The notes below the pieces were generated by a model that worked only from the letters and a program-made list of their open reading frames with translations, was not told the DNA's origin and did no database searches. From Thalassospira lucentensis MCCC 1A00383 = DSM 14000 (lineage in GTDB: Bacteria > Pseudomonadota > Alphaproteobacteria > Rhodospirillales > Thalassospiraceae): a DNA stretch of 64,000 nt. This document shows, piece after piece, positions 44,918 to 54,376 of this stretch. How positions within the stretch are numbered: the first letter of the stretch is position 1; each line of letters begins with the position of its first letter. A program made the position numbers and the translations under genes. Location: the NCBI RefSeq assembly GCF_000421265.1, contig NZ_ATWN01000007.1, forward strand, positions 62,001-126,000. Direction: 5' to 3'.

Positions 44918-45958
44918 ATGAAAATCTTGATGCTTGATCATTCCATCGGCTTTGATCCCAAAGATCGTGAAGCCCGCCCGCTCGGGACCACGCAGCGCGC
45001 CTTTATTGCGCTCGCCGAGGCCCTTGTTGCCCGTGGTCATAAGGTCGAAGCGCGCCGAAATGGTGGCATCGATAAGGATATGCACGGTGTTGCATGGCGA
45101 CAACTTGATGCCGAATTGCCGCCCTTTGGTGGCGATGCGGTCGACACGGTAATTGTCTGGCGCGATCCGGCATTGTTAAGCCATGCGTCGATTCCGGTGG
45201 ATGCAAAAACGATCCTTTGGTTTGATGGTGACCCGGCAAAATTGAATGCCGATGATCTGCGTCTGGTTCTGCATGACAAGGAAGTGCAGATCGTCTTTAC
45301 AGATGATGCCCAGAAAAAAGGGTTTGAAGCCGATCTGGTGAAAAAGCCGATTGTGGTCAAGCCGGGTGCCGTCACGGCCTTTACCATGGCATCAAACATG
45401 CACTGGGCGTTTGAATCGCGCGAAGAAGTGGCGGTTACGGTTGCCAATACCACCACCGGGATTGCCCAAATTGTGCGTATTTGGGAAGCCTACGTTGCGC
45501 CCAAGGCGCCCAAGGCAATTTTGGAAATCTATGCCTATGATCTTTTCATGGCGATGGCCGGTGAAAACGATCAGGTCTCTGACGACATAGTTGATTTGGT
45601 GCGTTCGGCGATTGACAAGGGGGTTCGGGTGTTACATCCAAAACCCGAAGGCGATATGGCCGAAACGGTGGCCAATGCGCGAGCGTTTTTGCATCACGGA
45701 AAATATGGCACGGACTATGCCGGTCAGTGGATTGTCGATGCACTTGGTGCGGCGACCCCGGTTGTGTCTTATGGCGGGATTGCCAAAACCCGCGTTGAAG
45801 ATGGCAAAACCGGGTATATCGTTCCCGATGAGGCGGCCTATGGTAATATCACTTGGCAGCTTCTGACCGACCGGTCGTTCTTTTCTACTCAGTCCGAAGC
45901 CGCACGCAATGACCGCCGCGAATGGATTCATGTCGCCGGTGAGCTGGAGAAAATTTAA
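44918..45958 (+). CDS. Glycosyltransferase (GT-B fold, GT4-like)
   Basis: About 346 residues. MKILMLDHSIGFDPKDREARPLGTTQRA and EALVARGHKVE are typical of the donor-side N-terminal Rossmann domain. The C-terminal half carries HPKPEGDMAETVANARAF and GGIAKTRVEDGKTGYIVPDE, a GT4-type sugar-nucleotide site. ATG 44918 is preferred although the frame is open to 44690, which would overlap ygfZ. First gene of a five-gene surface-glycan run; the next gene starts three bases after its stop. The sugar is not predictable. Confidence 0.78.
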   Translation: MKILMLDHSIGFDPKDREARPLGTTQRAFIALAEALVARGHKVEARRNGGIDKDMHGVAWRQLDAELPPFGGDAVDTVIVWRDPALLSHASIPVDAKTILWFDGDPAKLNADDLRLVLHDKEVQIVFTDDAQKKGFEADLVKKPIVVKPGAVTAFTMASNMHWAFESREEVAVTVANTTTGIAQIVRIWEAYVAPKAPKAILEIYAYDLFMAMAGENDQVSDDIVDLVRSAIDKGVRVLHPKPEGDMAETVANARAFLHHGKYGTDYAGQWIVDALGAATPVVSYGGIAKTRVEDGKTGYIVPDEAAYGNITWQLLTDRSFFSTQSEAARNDRREWIHVAGELEKI

Positions 45959-45961
45959 GCT

Positions 45962-46930
45962 GTGCGCTTGCTGTTTATCACGTCAAACCGTTTGGGCGAT
46001 GCTGTTCTTTCGACATCGGTCTTACGCCATTATGTCGAAACCTACCCGGGCATAAAGGTTACCGTTGCTTGTGGCCCGGTGGCCGCGCCAATTTTCGAAG
46101 CCGTCCCCAATCTTGAACGCATTATCGAGATGCCCAAGCAAAAACGCGGCGGGCACTGGTGGAAACTCTGGAAATCGGTTGCGTTGACCTGGTGGGACGT
46201 GATCGTTGATCTACGCGGCAGTGCGACGGCGTATGTTTTGCCGGGTTGGAAGCGGGTTGTGCTTAAGGGGAATGATGATGGTCTTCATCGTGTCGTTCAA
46301 CTTGGTGATCTAATCGGTCTCAACCCACCACCAATGCCAAAAGTATGGACCAGAAAAGAAGATGAGGATAGGGCTGCTCAACTTATCCCTAATGATGGCG
46401 CGCCACTTCTGGTGGTTGGGCCATCAGCGAACTGGATTGGTAAAACTTGGCACGCGGAGCGGTTTGCAGAGACGATCAATAAGCTGACCGAGAAGGGAGC
46501 GGTCCTTGAAAACGCACATGTTTTGTTGGTGGGGGCTCCTAATGAACGCAGTTCGGCTGAGCAGGTTATCCAGTCACTACCAGAAGACAAGCGAACAGAA
46601 ATCTTTGGCAACGAGCATCTGTTGACGGTCATGGCATGCCTGAGAAAAGCGGATCTTTATCTTGGTAACGATTCTGGGTTGATGCACATGGCTGCTGCAT
46701 CGGGTCGACCGACGCTCGGTCTTTTTGGGCCATCGCGCGATGAGCATTATAGCCCTTTTGCTAAATGGGGACGGGCTGTTCGGACAGACTGGTCCTACGA
46801 TAAAATTATTGCTAATCGAACAAGCTGGTTTTCCAAAGAAAACCTCATGGAAAGTTTGCCGGTCGAAAAAGTTGTGACAGCAGCTACAGAATTGGTTTCT
46901 GACTTTCGGGCAGAGGAAAAAGACAAATGA
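45962..46930 (+). CDS. Heptosyltransferase-family (GT9) glycosyltransferase
   Basis: 322 residues, GTG start. N-terminal MRLLFITSNRLGDAVLSTSVLRHY is the GT9 pattern; the C-terminal ADLYLGNDSGLMHMAAASGRPTLGLFGPS holds the ADP-heptose-binding motif near 233-259. Family role: adds heptose or a related sugar to the LPS inner core on the cytoplasmic face of the membrane. Its stop overlaps the next ATG by four bases (ATGA). Confidence 0.93.
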   Translation: MRLLFITSNRLGDAVLSTSVLRHYVETYPGIKVTVACGPVAAPIFEAVPNLERIIEMPKQKRGGHWWKLWKSVALTWWDVIVDLRGSATAYVLPGWKRVVLKGNDDGLHRVVQLGDLIGLNPPPMPKVWTRKEDEDRAAQLIPNDGAPLLVVGPSANWIGKTWHAERFAETINKLTEKGAVLENAHVLLVGAPNERSSAEQVIQSLPEDKRTEIFGNEHLLTVMACLRKADLYLGNDSGLMHMAAASGRPTLGLFGPSRDEHYSPFAKWGRAVRTDWSYDKIIANRTSWFSKENLMESLPVEKVVTAATELVSDFRAEEKDK

Positions 46931-47691
46931 CAGAGGCAAAGCCGCGTATTTCGGTTGTCATGTGCGCCCATAATGAGCAGGAGCGACTGCCGTCCTGTCT
47001 GGAAAAGGTGTCATTTGCGGATGAGATCATTGTCGTGTGCGACAAATGTACTGACCAGACAGAAGAAGTTGCTCAGAAATATGGTGCGAAAACCGTTGTT
47101 GGCAGCTGGGACATAGAAGGTGCACGGCGCAATCGCGCAATTGAAGAAGCCACAGGCGACTGGATTTTCGAACTTGATGCAGATGAACACGTCAGCGAAG
47201 AGCTCGCGATTTCCATTCGCTCGGCTGTGCGGTCTGACGCGTTTGATCTTTATGTGGTCCCTGTAGACAATTATGTCGGAAAGCGGCTTGTCAGATATGG
47301 TTGGGGGGCTTCATTCGGGACATCTGCGGTTTGGAGGCTGTTCCGAAAAGGTCATAAGAACTGGGGATCACAACGGGTGCATCCTTCGTTTGATATGCAG
47401 GGACGCAAGGGACCCAAGCTTAATGGCGCTCTTCTTCATTTTGTTGACCGCAATATCTCTGACATGATCTGTCGACTGGATAGCTATTCGACAGCTCGGG
47501 CTGCCGATTTGCGCGAAAGTGGTAACATCGGCACGTTTGCAAACAACTTCCGGCGTATTTTTTCACGCTTCTATCGCTGTTTTGTCGCGCGCAAGGGATA
47601 CAAGGAAGGTGGAATGGGCTTTCTGATCGCGTTGTTTGGTGCGCTGTTCCCAATCCTTTCCTATCTTAAGGCCAGATACGAGGACTCCTGA
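46927..47691 (+). CDS. GT2-family glycosyltransferase (LPS core, WaaE/KdtX-like)
   Basis: 254 residues. The GT-A fold start is SVVMCAHNEQERLPSCLEKV. The DXD-type metal motif is FELDADEHVS near 83-92. NWGSQRVHPSF is characteristic of the KdtX/WaaE subgroup that adds glucose or similar to the LPS core. The C-terminal hydrophobic helix MGFLIALFGALFPILSYL suggests membrane attachment. Translationally coupled to the GT9 gene; followed by a 107-base gap. Confidence 0.88.
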   Translation: MTEAKPRISVVMCAHNEQERLPSCLEKVSFADEIIVVCDKCTDQTEEVAQKYGAKTVVGSWDIEGARRNRAIEEATGDWIFELDADEHVSEELAISIRSAVRSDAFDLYVVPVDNYVGKRLVRYGWGASFGTSAVWRLFRKGHKNWGSQRVHPSFDMQGRKGPKLNGALLHFVDRNISDMICRLDSYSTARAADLRESGNIGTFANNFRRIFSRFYRCFVARKGYKEGGMGFLIALFGALFPILSYLKARYEDS

Positions 47692-47798
47692 ACGGTGGGC
47701 GTGTGTTTTGTGTCAAATAGTGTAGGCGAATATAGTCAGGGAATGCCCTCGATATCAGAAAATGCACTGCTATTTGAGTATTTGAGAGGGCTCATCCC

Positions 47799-48824
47799 GT
47801 GAGCATGTTGCTGCAAACCATGGCTGGAAGTCCGTTTGGCGGGGCAGAGGAATTCTTTGTGCGTCTGGCTTGTGGGTTTCAACGTGTCGGGATTGAGCAG
47901 CATTGTGTCGTGCGTCCGAACGAAGGTCGCAACGCGGTGCTTGCTGCCAATGGCGTTTCGTTTGACGAATTGCCCTTTGGTGGGCGGTTGGATGTACGAA
48001 CGCCATGGAATTTGCGTAAACAGCTCAAACGTCACAAGCCGCGCATTGTCCTGAGCTGGATGAACCGTGCCAGCCGCATGACGCCATCAGGTGACTTTGT
48101 GAAAGTTGCGCGGCTTGGCGGATATTACAAACTCAAAAATTTCCGAGATTGTGATCACCTGATCGGCAATACGCGCAATATCTGCGATTATCTTATTGGC
48201 GAAGGATGGCCCGTTGATCGCACTCATTATCTGCCGAATTTTGTTGATGCAAAACCCGGTACAGCAATCAGTCGGGCCGAATTTAATACCCCCGATGATG
48301 CGCCGCTAATCCTTGGTCTGGGGCGGCTGCATGACAACAAGGGGTTTGATACCCTGATCCGTGCGATGGCTGAAGTACCAAGTGCCTATCTTTGGATTGC
48401 AGGGGCGGGTGATTTAAAAGACGATCTTCTGAAACTTGCCGCTGAATGCGGTGTTGCAGATCGCGTGCGACTGCTTGGCTGGCGGCGCGATGTTGCCAAT
48501 CTTTTTGCGACCTGCGACGTGTTTTGCGCATCGTCACGACATGAACCGCTGGGCAACATGGTGATTGAGGCGTGGGCACATGGCAAAGCGGTTGTCGCAC
48601 AGGCAAGCCAGGGGCCGGTTCAATTGATCACGCCGGGTGAAAGTGGTTTGCTGTCGGAACTCGAAGATGTATCTGCTTTGGCTTCAGATTTGCGCGCCGT
48701 TCTTGACGACAGAGTGCTTTCAGACACATTGTCAAGCAACGGTCGTACTGCCTTTGAGGCGAACTTCACCGAAGACGTTGTCGTCGCAAAATACAAAGCT
48801 TTCTTTGACGAGGTTGCGCTTTAA
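47799..48824 (+). CDS. GT4-family glycosyltransferase
   Basis: 341 residues, GTG start eight bases after GAGGG. The N-terminal domain has MAGSPFGGAEEFFVRLA. The C-terminal retaining GT4 motifs are ILGLGRLHDNKGFDTLI near 163-179 and SSRHEPLGNMVIEAWAHGKAVVA near 247-269. Its stop overlaps the start of the second asparagine synthase by one base. Sugar unknown; LPS or surface polysaccharide assembly. Confidence 0.9.
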   Translation: MSMLLQTMAGSPFGGAEEFFVRLACGFQRVGIEQHCVVRPNEGRNAVLAANGVSFDELPFGGRLDVRTPWNLRKQLKRHKPRIVLSWMNRASRMTPSGDFVKVARLGGYYKLKNFRDCDHLIGNTRNICDYLIGEGWPVDRTHYLPNFVDAKPGTAISRAEFNTPDDAPLILGLGRLHDNKGFDTLIRAMAEVPSAYLWIAGAGDLKDDLLKLAAECGVADRVRLLGWRRDVANLFATCDVFCASSRHEPLGNMVIEAWAHGKAVVAQASQGPVQLITPGESGLLSELEDVSALASDLRAVLDDRVLSDTLSSNGRTAFEANFTEDVVVAKYKAFFDEVAL

Positions 48825-50584
48825 TGTGCGGAATTGCCGGATTTATTGCCAAAGACAAGCAAACCATTGATCCCGAAATTCTGGATCGCCTGCGCAATGC
48901 GCTGGGGCATCGTGGTCCGGATGGCGATGGCCGATATGTAAAAGGTCCGGTTGGCTTTATCCAGACCCGGCTGGCGATCATTGATCTTGATACTGGCGAT
49001 CAACCACTTTTCCATGAAAATGGCAGCGCACTTATCGCCAATGGCGAGATTTATAATTATGTTGAGTTGCGTCAGAACCTGTGCGAAGCAGACTTTAAGA
49101 CCCGTTCAGACAGTGAAACTGCCCTTCGCATCTATGCCCGTGATGGCATAGACGGGTTTGATCAACTGCGCGGTATGTATGCCTTTGCCCTTCATGATGC
49201 GATGGAAAATCAGGTCGTACTGTGTCGTGATCCATTTGGCATCAAGCAGCTGTATTACGTTGAAACGCCGGAATTCTTTGCCTTTGCGTCCGAGGCGCAG
49301 GCGTTGGTTGCGGCGGGACTGGTTGGCAGGACTGTGCGCGAAGATGCCCGTGCGGAGTTGCTTCAGGTCCAATTCACGACCGGCAGTGATATGATCCTTG
49401 ATGGTGTCAAACGCCTGTTGTCAGGTGAGACCCTTGTTCTGAAAAACGGCCGTGTGGTTGAGCGCCGCCGCCGCCAGGTTCTGGGGGACAAGGGTGTTGT
49501 TGGGGCGCGTCTTGATGGCGCCTTGACCCAATGGGACCGGGTGTTTGAAGAGTCTGTGCGACTTCATCAACGTTCTGACGTTGATTATGCGATGTTCCTG
49601 TCAGGTGGGGTGGATAGTGCATCTCTTTTGGGCATGATGCATCGTTTGAACGAACGTCCGGTGACGGCCTATACCGCCGCATTTGAGGCATCGAGCGTCC
49701 ATGATGAACGCGAATTGGCCCGCGAGGTTGCCAAGGCCTGCAACGCCAATCACGTTGAGGTCATGTTTTCCGAACGCGATTTCTGGACGCTTTTGCCCGA
49801 AGTTGCTGCCAAGATGGACGATCCGGTGGCTGACTATGCTATTTTGCCGACCTACAAGCTTGCAGCCGAGGCCGCGCGGGATTTCAAGGTCGTTCTGTCC
49901 GGCGAAGGCGGCGATGAGCTGTTTGGCGGGTATGGCCGATATCGTTCGGTTATGCGGCCTTTATTACTGGGCGGGCGGGTCATGCGCTCAAAGGGCACCT
50001 TTGATAAGATCGATGTTCTGCACCCCAAAGTTCTTGAAGGCTGGCGCGATGGCATCGCGGCATCAGAAAGCCGCGAAAACCGTGGAAAACGTTCGCGTCT
50101 TGCGGTGGCACAGGCAGTGGACTGTTCGGACTGGTTGCCAAATGATTTGTTGATCAAGCTTGATCGCATGCTGATGGCACACGGCCTTGAGGGGCGGACA
50201 CCGTTCCTTGATCCAATGGTGGCGGACTTTGCATATCATCTGCCAGACCGGCTTAAGGTGCGTAAAGGTGTGGGTAAATTCCTGTTGCGCAGCTGGCTGG
50301 AGCGGTGTCTTCCTATGGCGCAACCCTTTGCCAAAAAACGCGGATTTACCGTGCCGGTTGGGGAATGGATTGCCGGGCAGGGTAAGCGCCTTGGCCCGCT
50401 GGTTGCCAATCAGGCCGGTGTTCTTGAAATTGCCGATCCGGTTCGGGTGGAAAAGCTGTTCACCACGCCCGGCAAGAAAGAAAATGCAGCATGCTGGCAT
50501 CTGTTGTTTTACGCCTTGTGGCATCAGACCAATGTTCTTGGTCAGGCACCGGCAGGTGATGTTTTTGATACACTCGCTTCGTAG
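48824..50584 (+). CDS. Asparagine synthase-type amidotransferase in a glycan cluster
   Basis: 586 residues. C2 in MCGIAGFIAK is the glutaminase nucleophile; LGHRGPDGDGRY, then the ATP pyrophosphatase loop FLSGGVDSAS near 261-270 and SGEGGDELFGGYGRY. Overlap with the upstream glycosyltransferase (TAATG) makes it the last gene of the polysaccharide run. Family knowledge: such AsnB paralogues in O-antigen or exopolysaccharide clusters amidate uronic acids or other sugar acids. That is more likely here than asparagine synthesis, given the other copy at 15207, but is inference. Confidence 0.87.
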   Translation: MCGIAGFIAKDKQTIDPEILDRLRNALGHRGPDGDGRYVKGPVGFIQTRLAIIDLDTGDQPLFHENGSALIANGEIYNYVELRQNLCEADFKTRSDSETALRIYARDGIDGFDQLRGMYAFALHDAMENQVVLCRDPFGIKQLYYVETPEFFAFASEAQALVAAGLVGRTVREDARAELLQVQFTTGSDMILDGVKRLLSGETLVLKNGRVVERRRRQVLGDKGVVGARLDGALTQWDRVFEESVRLHQRSDVDYAMFLSGGVDSASLLGMMHRLNERPVTAYTAAFEASSVHDERELAREVAKACNANHVEVMFSERDFWTLLPEVAAKMDDPVADYAILPTYKLAAEAARDFKVVLSGEGGDELFGGYGRYRSVMRPLLLGGRVMRSKGTFDKIDVLHPKVLEGWRDGIAASESRENRGKRSRLAVAQAVDCSDWLPNDLLIKLDRMLMAHGLEGRTPFLDPMVADFAYHLPDRLKVRKGVGKFLLRSWLERCLPMAQPFAKKRGFTVPVGEWIAGQGKRLGPLVANQAGVLEIADPVRVEKLFTTPGKKENAACWHLLFYALWHQTNVLGQAPAGDVFDTLAS

Positions 50585-50744
50585 CCAGTTTGATATCTTG
50601 TGAATTTCGAATGCAAATATCGGTGATGCTGGTCAAATTTGATGCCGATGTATGGCCCGCTGTAAATAAGTGACACGTGATCAAGGGCATGACACGATCA
50701 TGCGCGTGGAGCTGAGATTGATCGATTAGGACAGAAGGCTTTTC

Positions 50745-51131
50745 ATGGCGAAAACATCAGCATGGATGATCGTTCCCAATCTGCTGCGGACATTGATGCG
50801 CGGCGATGTACCTCTGAAATCCAAACTTATTTTGCTGGCAGGACTTGTCTATTTGATCAGTCCAGTTGATCTGTTGCCCGATGTTATTGTTGGCGTTGGG
50901 TGGCTTGATGATCTTGTGATTGTGCCGCTTTTGGGGTGGCTTTCCTATCGCAGCTTACCCGCACCGGTCCAGCATGATGTCGTGCCTGAAGCTGATGCCG
51001 GTCAAAACACATCACGTCGAACCATTTTATATATGGTTGTTCTTTTGATGGCCGTCGTGCTTGTGATCTTGTTGGGCAGCGGAGAGGATGAGCTTGAGCT
51101 TGCGCCTGTTTCTCCAGTTCTGTCGCAATGA
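50745..51131 (+). CDS. YkvA family (DUF1232) membrane protein
   Basis: 128 residues. The DUF1232 core KLILLAGLVYLISPVDLLPD is near residues 28-47, followed by GVGWLDDLVIVPLLGWLSYR. A second hydrophobic helix TILYMVVLLMAVVLVILLGS lies near 92-111. Function of the family is not established. It stands alone between the glycan cluster and the reductase. Confidence 0.85.
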   Translation: MAKTSAWMIVPNLLRTLMRGDVPLKSKLILLAGLVYLISPVDLLPDVIVGVGWLDDLVIVPLLGWLSYRSLPAPVQHDVVPEADAGQNTSRRTILYMVVLLMAVVLVILLGSGEDELELAPVSPVLSQ

Positions 51132-51226
51132 CGCAATGTTTACTGATCCGACCAAGGGCGCATTTGACAGCTGGCTTTGCGCACGAATACTCTTGATCCA
51201 AACACATCATGATCGGGAGACGTTCC

Positions 51227-52225
51227 ATGGGCGATGCATTTCGCGCACTTGTTTTGGATCAGAACGACAAGAAAGTCACAGCCGAATTCCGTAATTTGAC
51301 AACTGATGACCTGCCGGATGGTGATGTCTTGGTTCGGGTCAAATGGTCGACCTTAAATTACAAGGATGGCATGATTTTAAATGGCCTTGGCCGATTGGTG
51401 CGCACCTATCCGCATGTGCCCGGGGTCGATTTTTCCGGTGAAGTCGTCTCGTCAAGTGATGCACGGTACAAGCCCGGTGATCAGGTTGTCCTGACCGGTT
51501 GGCGCGTTGGTGAGGCCCATTGGGGCGGATATGGTCAAATGGCGCGGGTAAAGGCCGACTGGCTTGTCCCGCTACCAGAAGGACTCGATGCGGCACAGGC
51601 GATGTCCATCGGGACGGCCGGGTTTACGTCAATGCTTGCGGTTATGGCACTGGAAGAACAGGGCATCAGTCCAAAACAGGATGGCGAAGTTCTTGTAACA
51701 GGTGCCGCTGGCGGGGTTGGCTCGGTTGCAGTATCGATTTTGTCGGCCTTGGGGTATCGGGTGGCGGCCTCAACCGGGCGCACCGAAACCCACGCCTACC
51801 TCCGTGAATTGGGGGCGACGACAATTATTGATCGCAATGAGTTGACCGATACCAGTAAGCCTCTTTTGGCCGAACGCTGGATCGGGGCGATTGATAGTGT
51901 TGGCAGTACAACCCTTGCTCATGTTCTTTCAGAAATGAAGTATCACGGTGTTGTCGCAGCCTGTGGTCTCGCAGGAGGAGCCGACTTACCGGGAACTGTG
52001 ATCCCGTTCCTGTTGCGCGGGGTGCGGTTGATCGGCATTGATTCGGTAATGTGTCCCTATGCAACCCGAATTCGGGCTTGGGAACGGCTTGCGAAAGAGC
52101 TTCCTATCGATCAGCTAAATGCCGCAACGACGAAGGTTGCGCTTCGTGATGTTGTGCCATGGGGTGAGAAAATTTTGAAAGGTCAGATCAAAGGTCGTTT
52201 GCTGATTGACGTGCAGGATTGCTAG
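51227..52225 (+). CDS. NADPH:quinone/acryloyl-CoA reductase-type MDR oxidoreductase (YhdH/AcuI)
   Basis: 332 residues, zinc-free medium-chain reductase. FRALVLDQNDKKVTAEF, the family start, then STLNYKDGMILNGLG near 44-58, and the NADPH motif VTGAAGGVGSVAVSIL near 149-164. Members called AcuI reduce acryloyl-CoA to propionyl-CoA in DMSP or 3-hydroxypropionate breakdown; others have unknown substrates. The ATG at 51227 is seven bases after GGGAG, better than the upstream ATG at 51209. Confidence 0.88.
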   Translation: MGDAFRALVLDQNDKKVTAEFRNLTTDDLPDGDVLVRVKWSTLNYKDGMILNGLGRLVRTYPHVPGVDFSGEVVSSSDARYKPGDQVVLTGWRVGEAHWGGYGQMARVKADWLVPLPEGLDAAQAMSIGTAGFTSMLAVMALEEQGISPKQDGEVLVTGAAGGVGSVAVSILSALGYRVAASTGRTETHAYLRELGATTIIDRNELTDTSKPLLAERWIGAIDSVGSTTLAHVLSEMKYHGVVAACGLAGGADLPGTVIPFLLRGVRLIGIDSVMCPYATRIRAWERLAKELPIDQLNAATTKVALRDVVPWGEKILKGQIKGRLLIDVQDC

Positions 52226-52309
52226 AAGCCTTGGAACCATGCAAAATCAGATACTTTCCGATGTTCAGGCTTTGACGGAAAAATGATTTTAAACGTGGAA
52301 ATTGCTGCG

Positions 52310-54274
52310 ATGGCTGATCAACGGTTTCGAATTCTTTTGGTCGAAGATAACCCGGGGGACGCGTTCCTTGTTAGGACGCTTCTGGATGAAACCGGGGATC
52401 CGTTTGACATTGAACATTGCAGTGACCTTACCTCGGCCCTGACTATTTTAAATGGCGATGGGCCGGGGGCACGGTTCGATGTTGTCTTGCTTGATCTGAC
52501 CTTACCAGACTCATCGGGTGTCGAGACAATTCGTCGCGTGCGCAGCTGTGCCAATAGCGCCCCGGTGGTTGTTTTAACCGGTCACAAGGACGAAGAACTG
52601 GCGTTTGAAGCCCTGCAACACGGTGCGGAAGACTATCTGACCAAGGAATTTCCAGACGGTCGGACAATTCGACGTTCCATCCGGTATGCCATTGAACGTT
52701 CGCGGGCCGAACGGGCACTCAAGGAAAGTGAAGAACGTTATCGCAAGCTGGTCGAACTTGCCCCTGAGCTCATCTCAATCCTGAGCGGTGAGGAGATTAC
52801 TTATATCAATCAGCAAGGGCTCACGATCCTGGGGGCTGAGGATACGACAGAACTTGTTGGTCGCAGCTTTATGGAAATGGTTAATCCATCCAGCCGTGAA
52901 ATCCTGTCAGAATATATAGAACGCTATCGCAACGGTTACAGCGGTCGGGCAGATTTTGTCATCATGTGCAACCGCCCGGATGGTGAAACAGTTGAACTGG
53001 AAGTGTCGGCAATCGCCTTTACCCACGAAGGCGCACCGGCAATGTTGATGTTGGCCGAAGACGTGACGGAAAAACGCAAAGTCGAACGCCAGTTGGTCCA
53101 GACATCAAAACTTGCGACACTGGGTGAAATGGCGGCATCAGTGGCCCATGAAATGAACCAGCCGCTGAATGTTATTCGCATGGCGGCCGATACCTGTGCG
53201 CTTCAATATGATCTTGATGCTGTAAAACCGGCCTTTCAACGAGAACGCCTGTCTTTGATCAGCGGTCAAACTGAACGCATGTCTGAAATCATCAAGCACC
53301 TGCAGATATATAGTCGTCCTGATGATGATGACTTTGCTCCGTTTGATCCCATGAAGGCCGTGGGGCGTGCGGTGGACATGATTGAGCATGATTGCCGCCT
53401 GTCGGGCATCATGATTGATGTGGTGCCACCTGCCCAGATGTGTCGGGTGAATGGCCGTCAGGTACAGCTCGAACAGGTTTTGGTCAATATGCTGACCAAT
53501 GCGCGTGATGCGATCAATGAGAATGGCGATGACGCCAACAGCATTGGCGGATTAATCCGTGTCAGTGCGATGATTGATCAAGACGAAAAGTTCCTGAAAC
53601 TCGCGGTGAATGACAATGGTGGTGGTGTGCCAGAGGCGGCCATTGATCTGCTGTTCCATCCATTTTTCACCACCAAAGACGTTGGTAAGGGAACAGGGCT
53701 TGGGTTGTCGGTCAGCTATGGCATCGTCGAGGCGATGGGGGGCAAGATTGATGTGCGTAACGAAGGGGATGGGGCCTGTTTCGAGGTGACTCTACCGGTC
53801 GCCCAAATCGGTAAGGAACTCGAAGCGGACGGTGACGAAGCGGTGGTAAAAAGTGCACGAATACATGCTGACTGCGTTGATCGTGCCGGGCGTCAAGCTG
53901 TACGGGTACTGGTCGTTGATGACGAAATTGATGCAATGGAAATCATTGCTGCTTATCTGGAAGCACAAGGATATTCGGTTTCAGCCGCAACGAACGGTGA
54001 GGATGCATTGGCGATTGCCGGGGTTATGCAGCCGACCATTCTGATTACCGATATTCGCATGCCGCATATGGATGGCAACAGCCTTGTCAAAGCGTTGCGT
54101 GCCCGAAACCCTGCCATGCCGGTCATTGTCATGACCGGACACCCCGGCGATGCTGAGCGACCGGTTGACGATGATGACGGTGCAGATGCACCTGTCATGG
54201 TGATGCCAAAACCCCTTGATCTTCAAGAGCTTCTTGGCACTCTCGATGAGCTTGCTGAAGTTTACTGTGAATAG
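52310..54274 (+). CDS. Hybrid sensor histidine kinase: REC-PAS-HisKA-HATPase-REC
   Basis: About 654 residues, no membrane segment, so cytoplasmic. Order: receiver 5-120 with D62 in VVLLDLTLPDSSG; PAS about 140-250; dimerisation domain with H280 in AASVAHEMNQPLNVIRM; ATPase with VNMLTNARDAI, NDNGGGVPE and GKGTGLGLS; C-terminal receiver from about 540 with TDIRMPHMDG. ATG 52310 (MADQRF) is preferred; an ATG at 52283 would add nine residues. The response-regulator gene facing it at 54377 is a plausible output partner. Confidence 0.9.
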   Translation: MADQRFRILLVEDNPGDAFLVRTLLDETGDPFDIEHCSDLTSALTILNGDGPGARFDVVLLDLTLPDSSGVETIRRVRSCANSAPVVVLTGHKDEELAFEALQHGAEDYLTKEFPDGRTIRRSIRYAIERSRAERALKESEERYRKLVELAPELISILSGEEITYINQQGLTILGAEDTTELVGRSFMEMVNPSSREILSEYIERYRNGYSGRADFVIMCNRPDGETVELEVSAIAFTHEGAPAMLMLAEDVTEKRKVERQLVQTSKLATLGEMAASVAHEMNQPLNVIRMAADTCALQYDLDAVKPAFQRERLSLISGQTERMSEIIKHLQIYSRPDDDDFAPFDPMKAVGRAVDMIEHDCRLSGIMIDVVPPAQMCRVNGRQVQLEQVLVNMLTNARDAINENGDDANSIGGLIRVSAMIDQDEKFLKLAVNDNGGGVPEAAIDLLFHPFFTTKDVGKGTGLGLSVSYGIVEAMGGKIDVRNEGDGACFEVTLPVAQIGKELEADGDEAVVKSARIHADCVDRAGRQAVRVLVVDDEIDAMEIIAAYLEAQGYSVSAATNGEDALAIAGVMQPTILITDIRMPHMDGNSLVKALRARNPAMPVIVMTGHPGDAERPVDDDDGADAPVMVMPKPLDLQELLGTLDELAEVYCE

Positions 54275-54313
54275 AAAACCGTTGGGGCGTAAAGAAGATG
54301 GCGAAGTATATAA

Positions 54314-54345
54314 CAACAAAGCCCGGCAAAATTGCCGGGCTTTGT
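54314..54345. terminator. Perfect dyad terminator between kinase and response regulator
   Basis: AACAAAGCCCGGCAA pairs exactly with TTGCCGGGCTTTGTT; both strands end in a short T/A tract, so it can stop both convergent transcripts. Confidence 0.75.
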
Positions 54346-54376
54346 TATGAGTGTCGTCGTTTGCGTTGCGCTCAGG

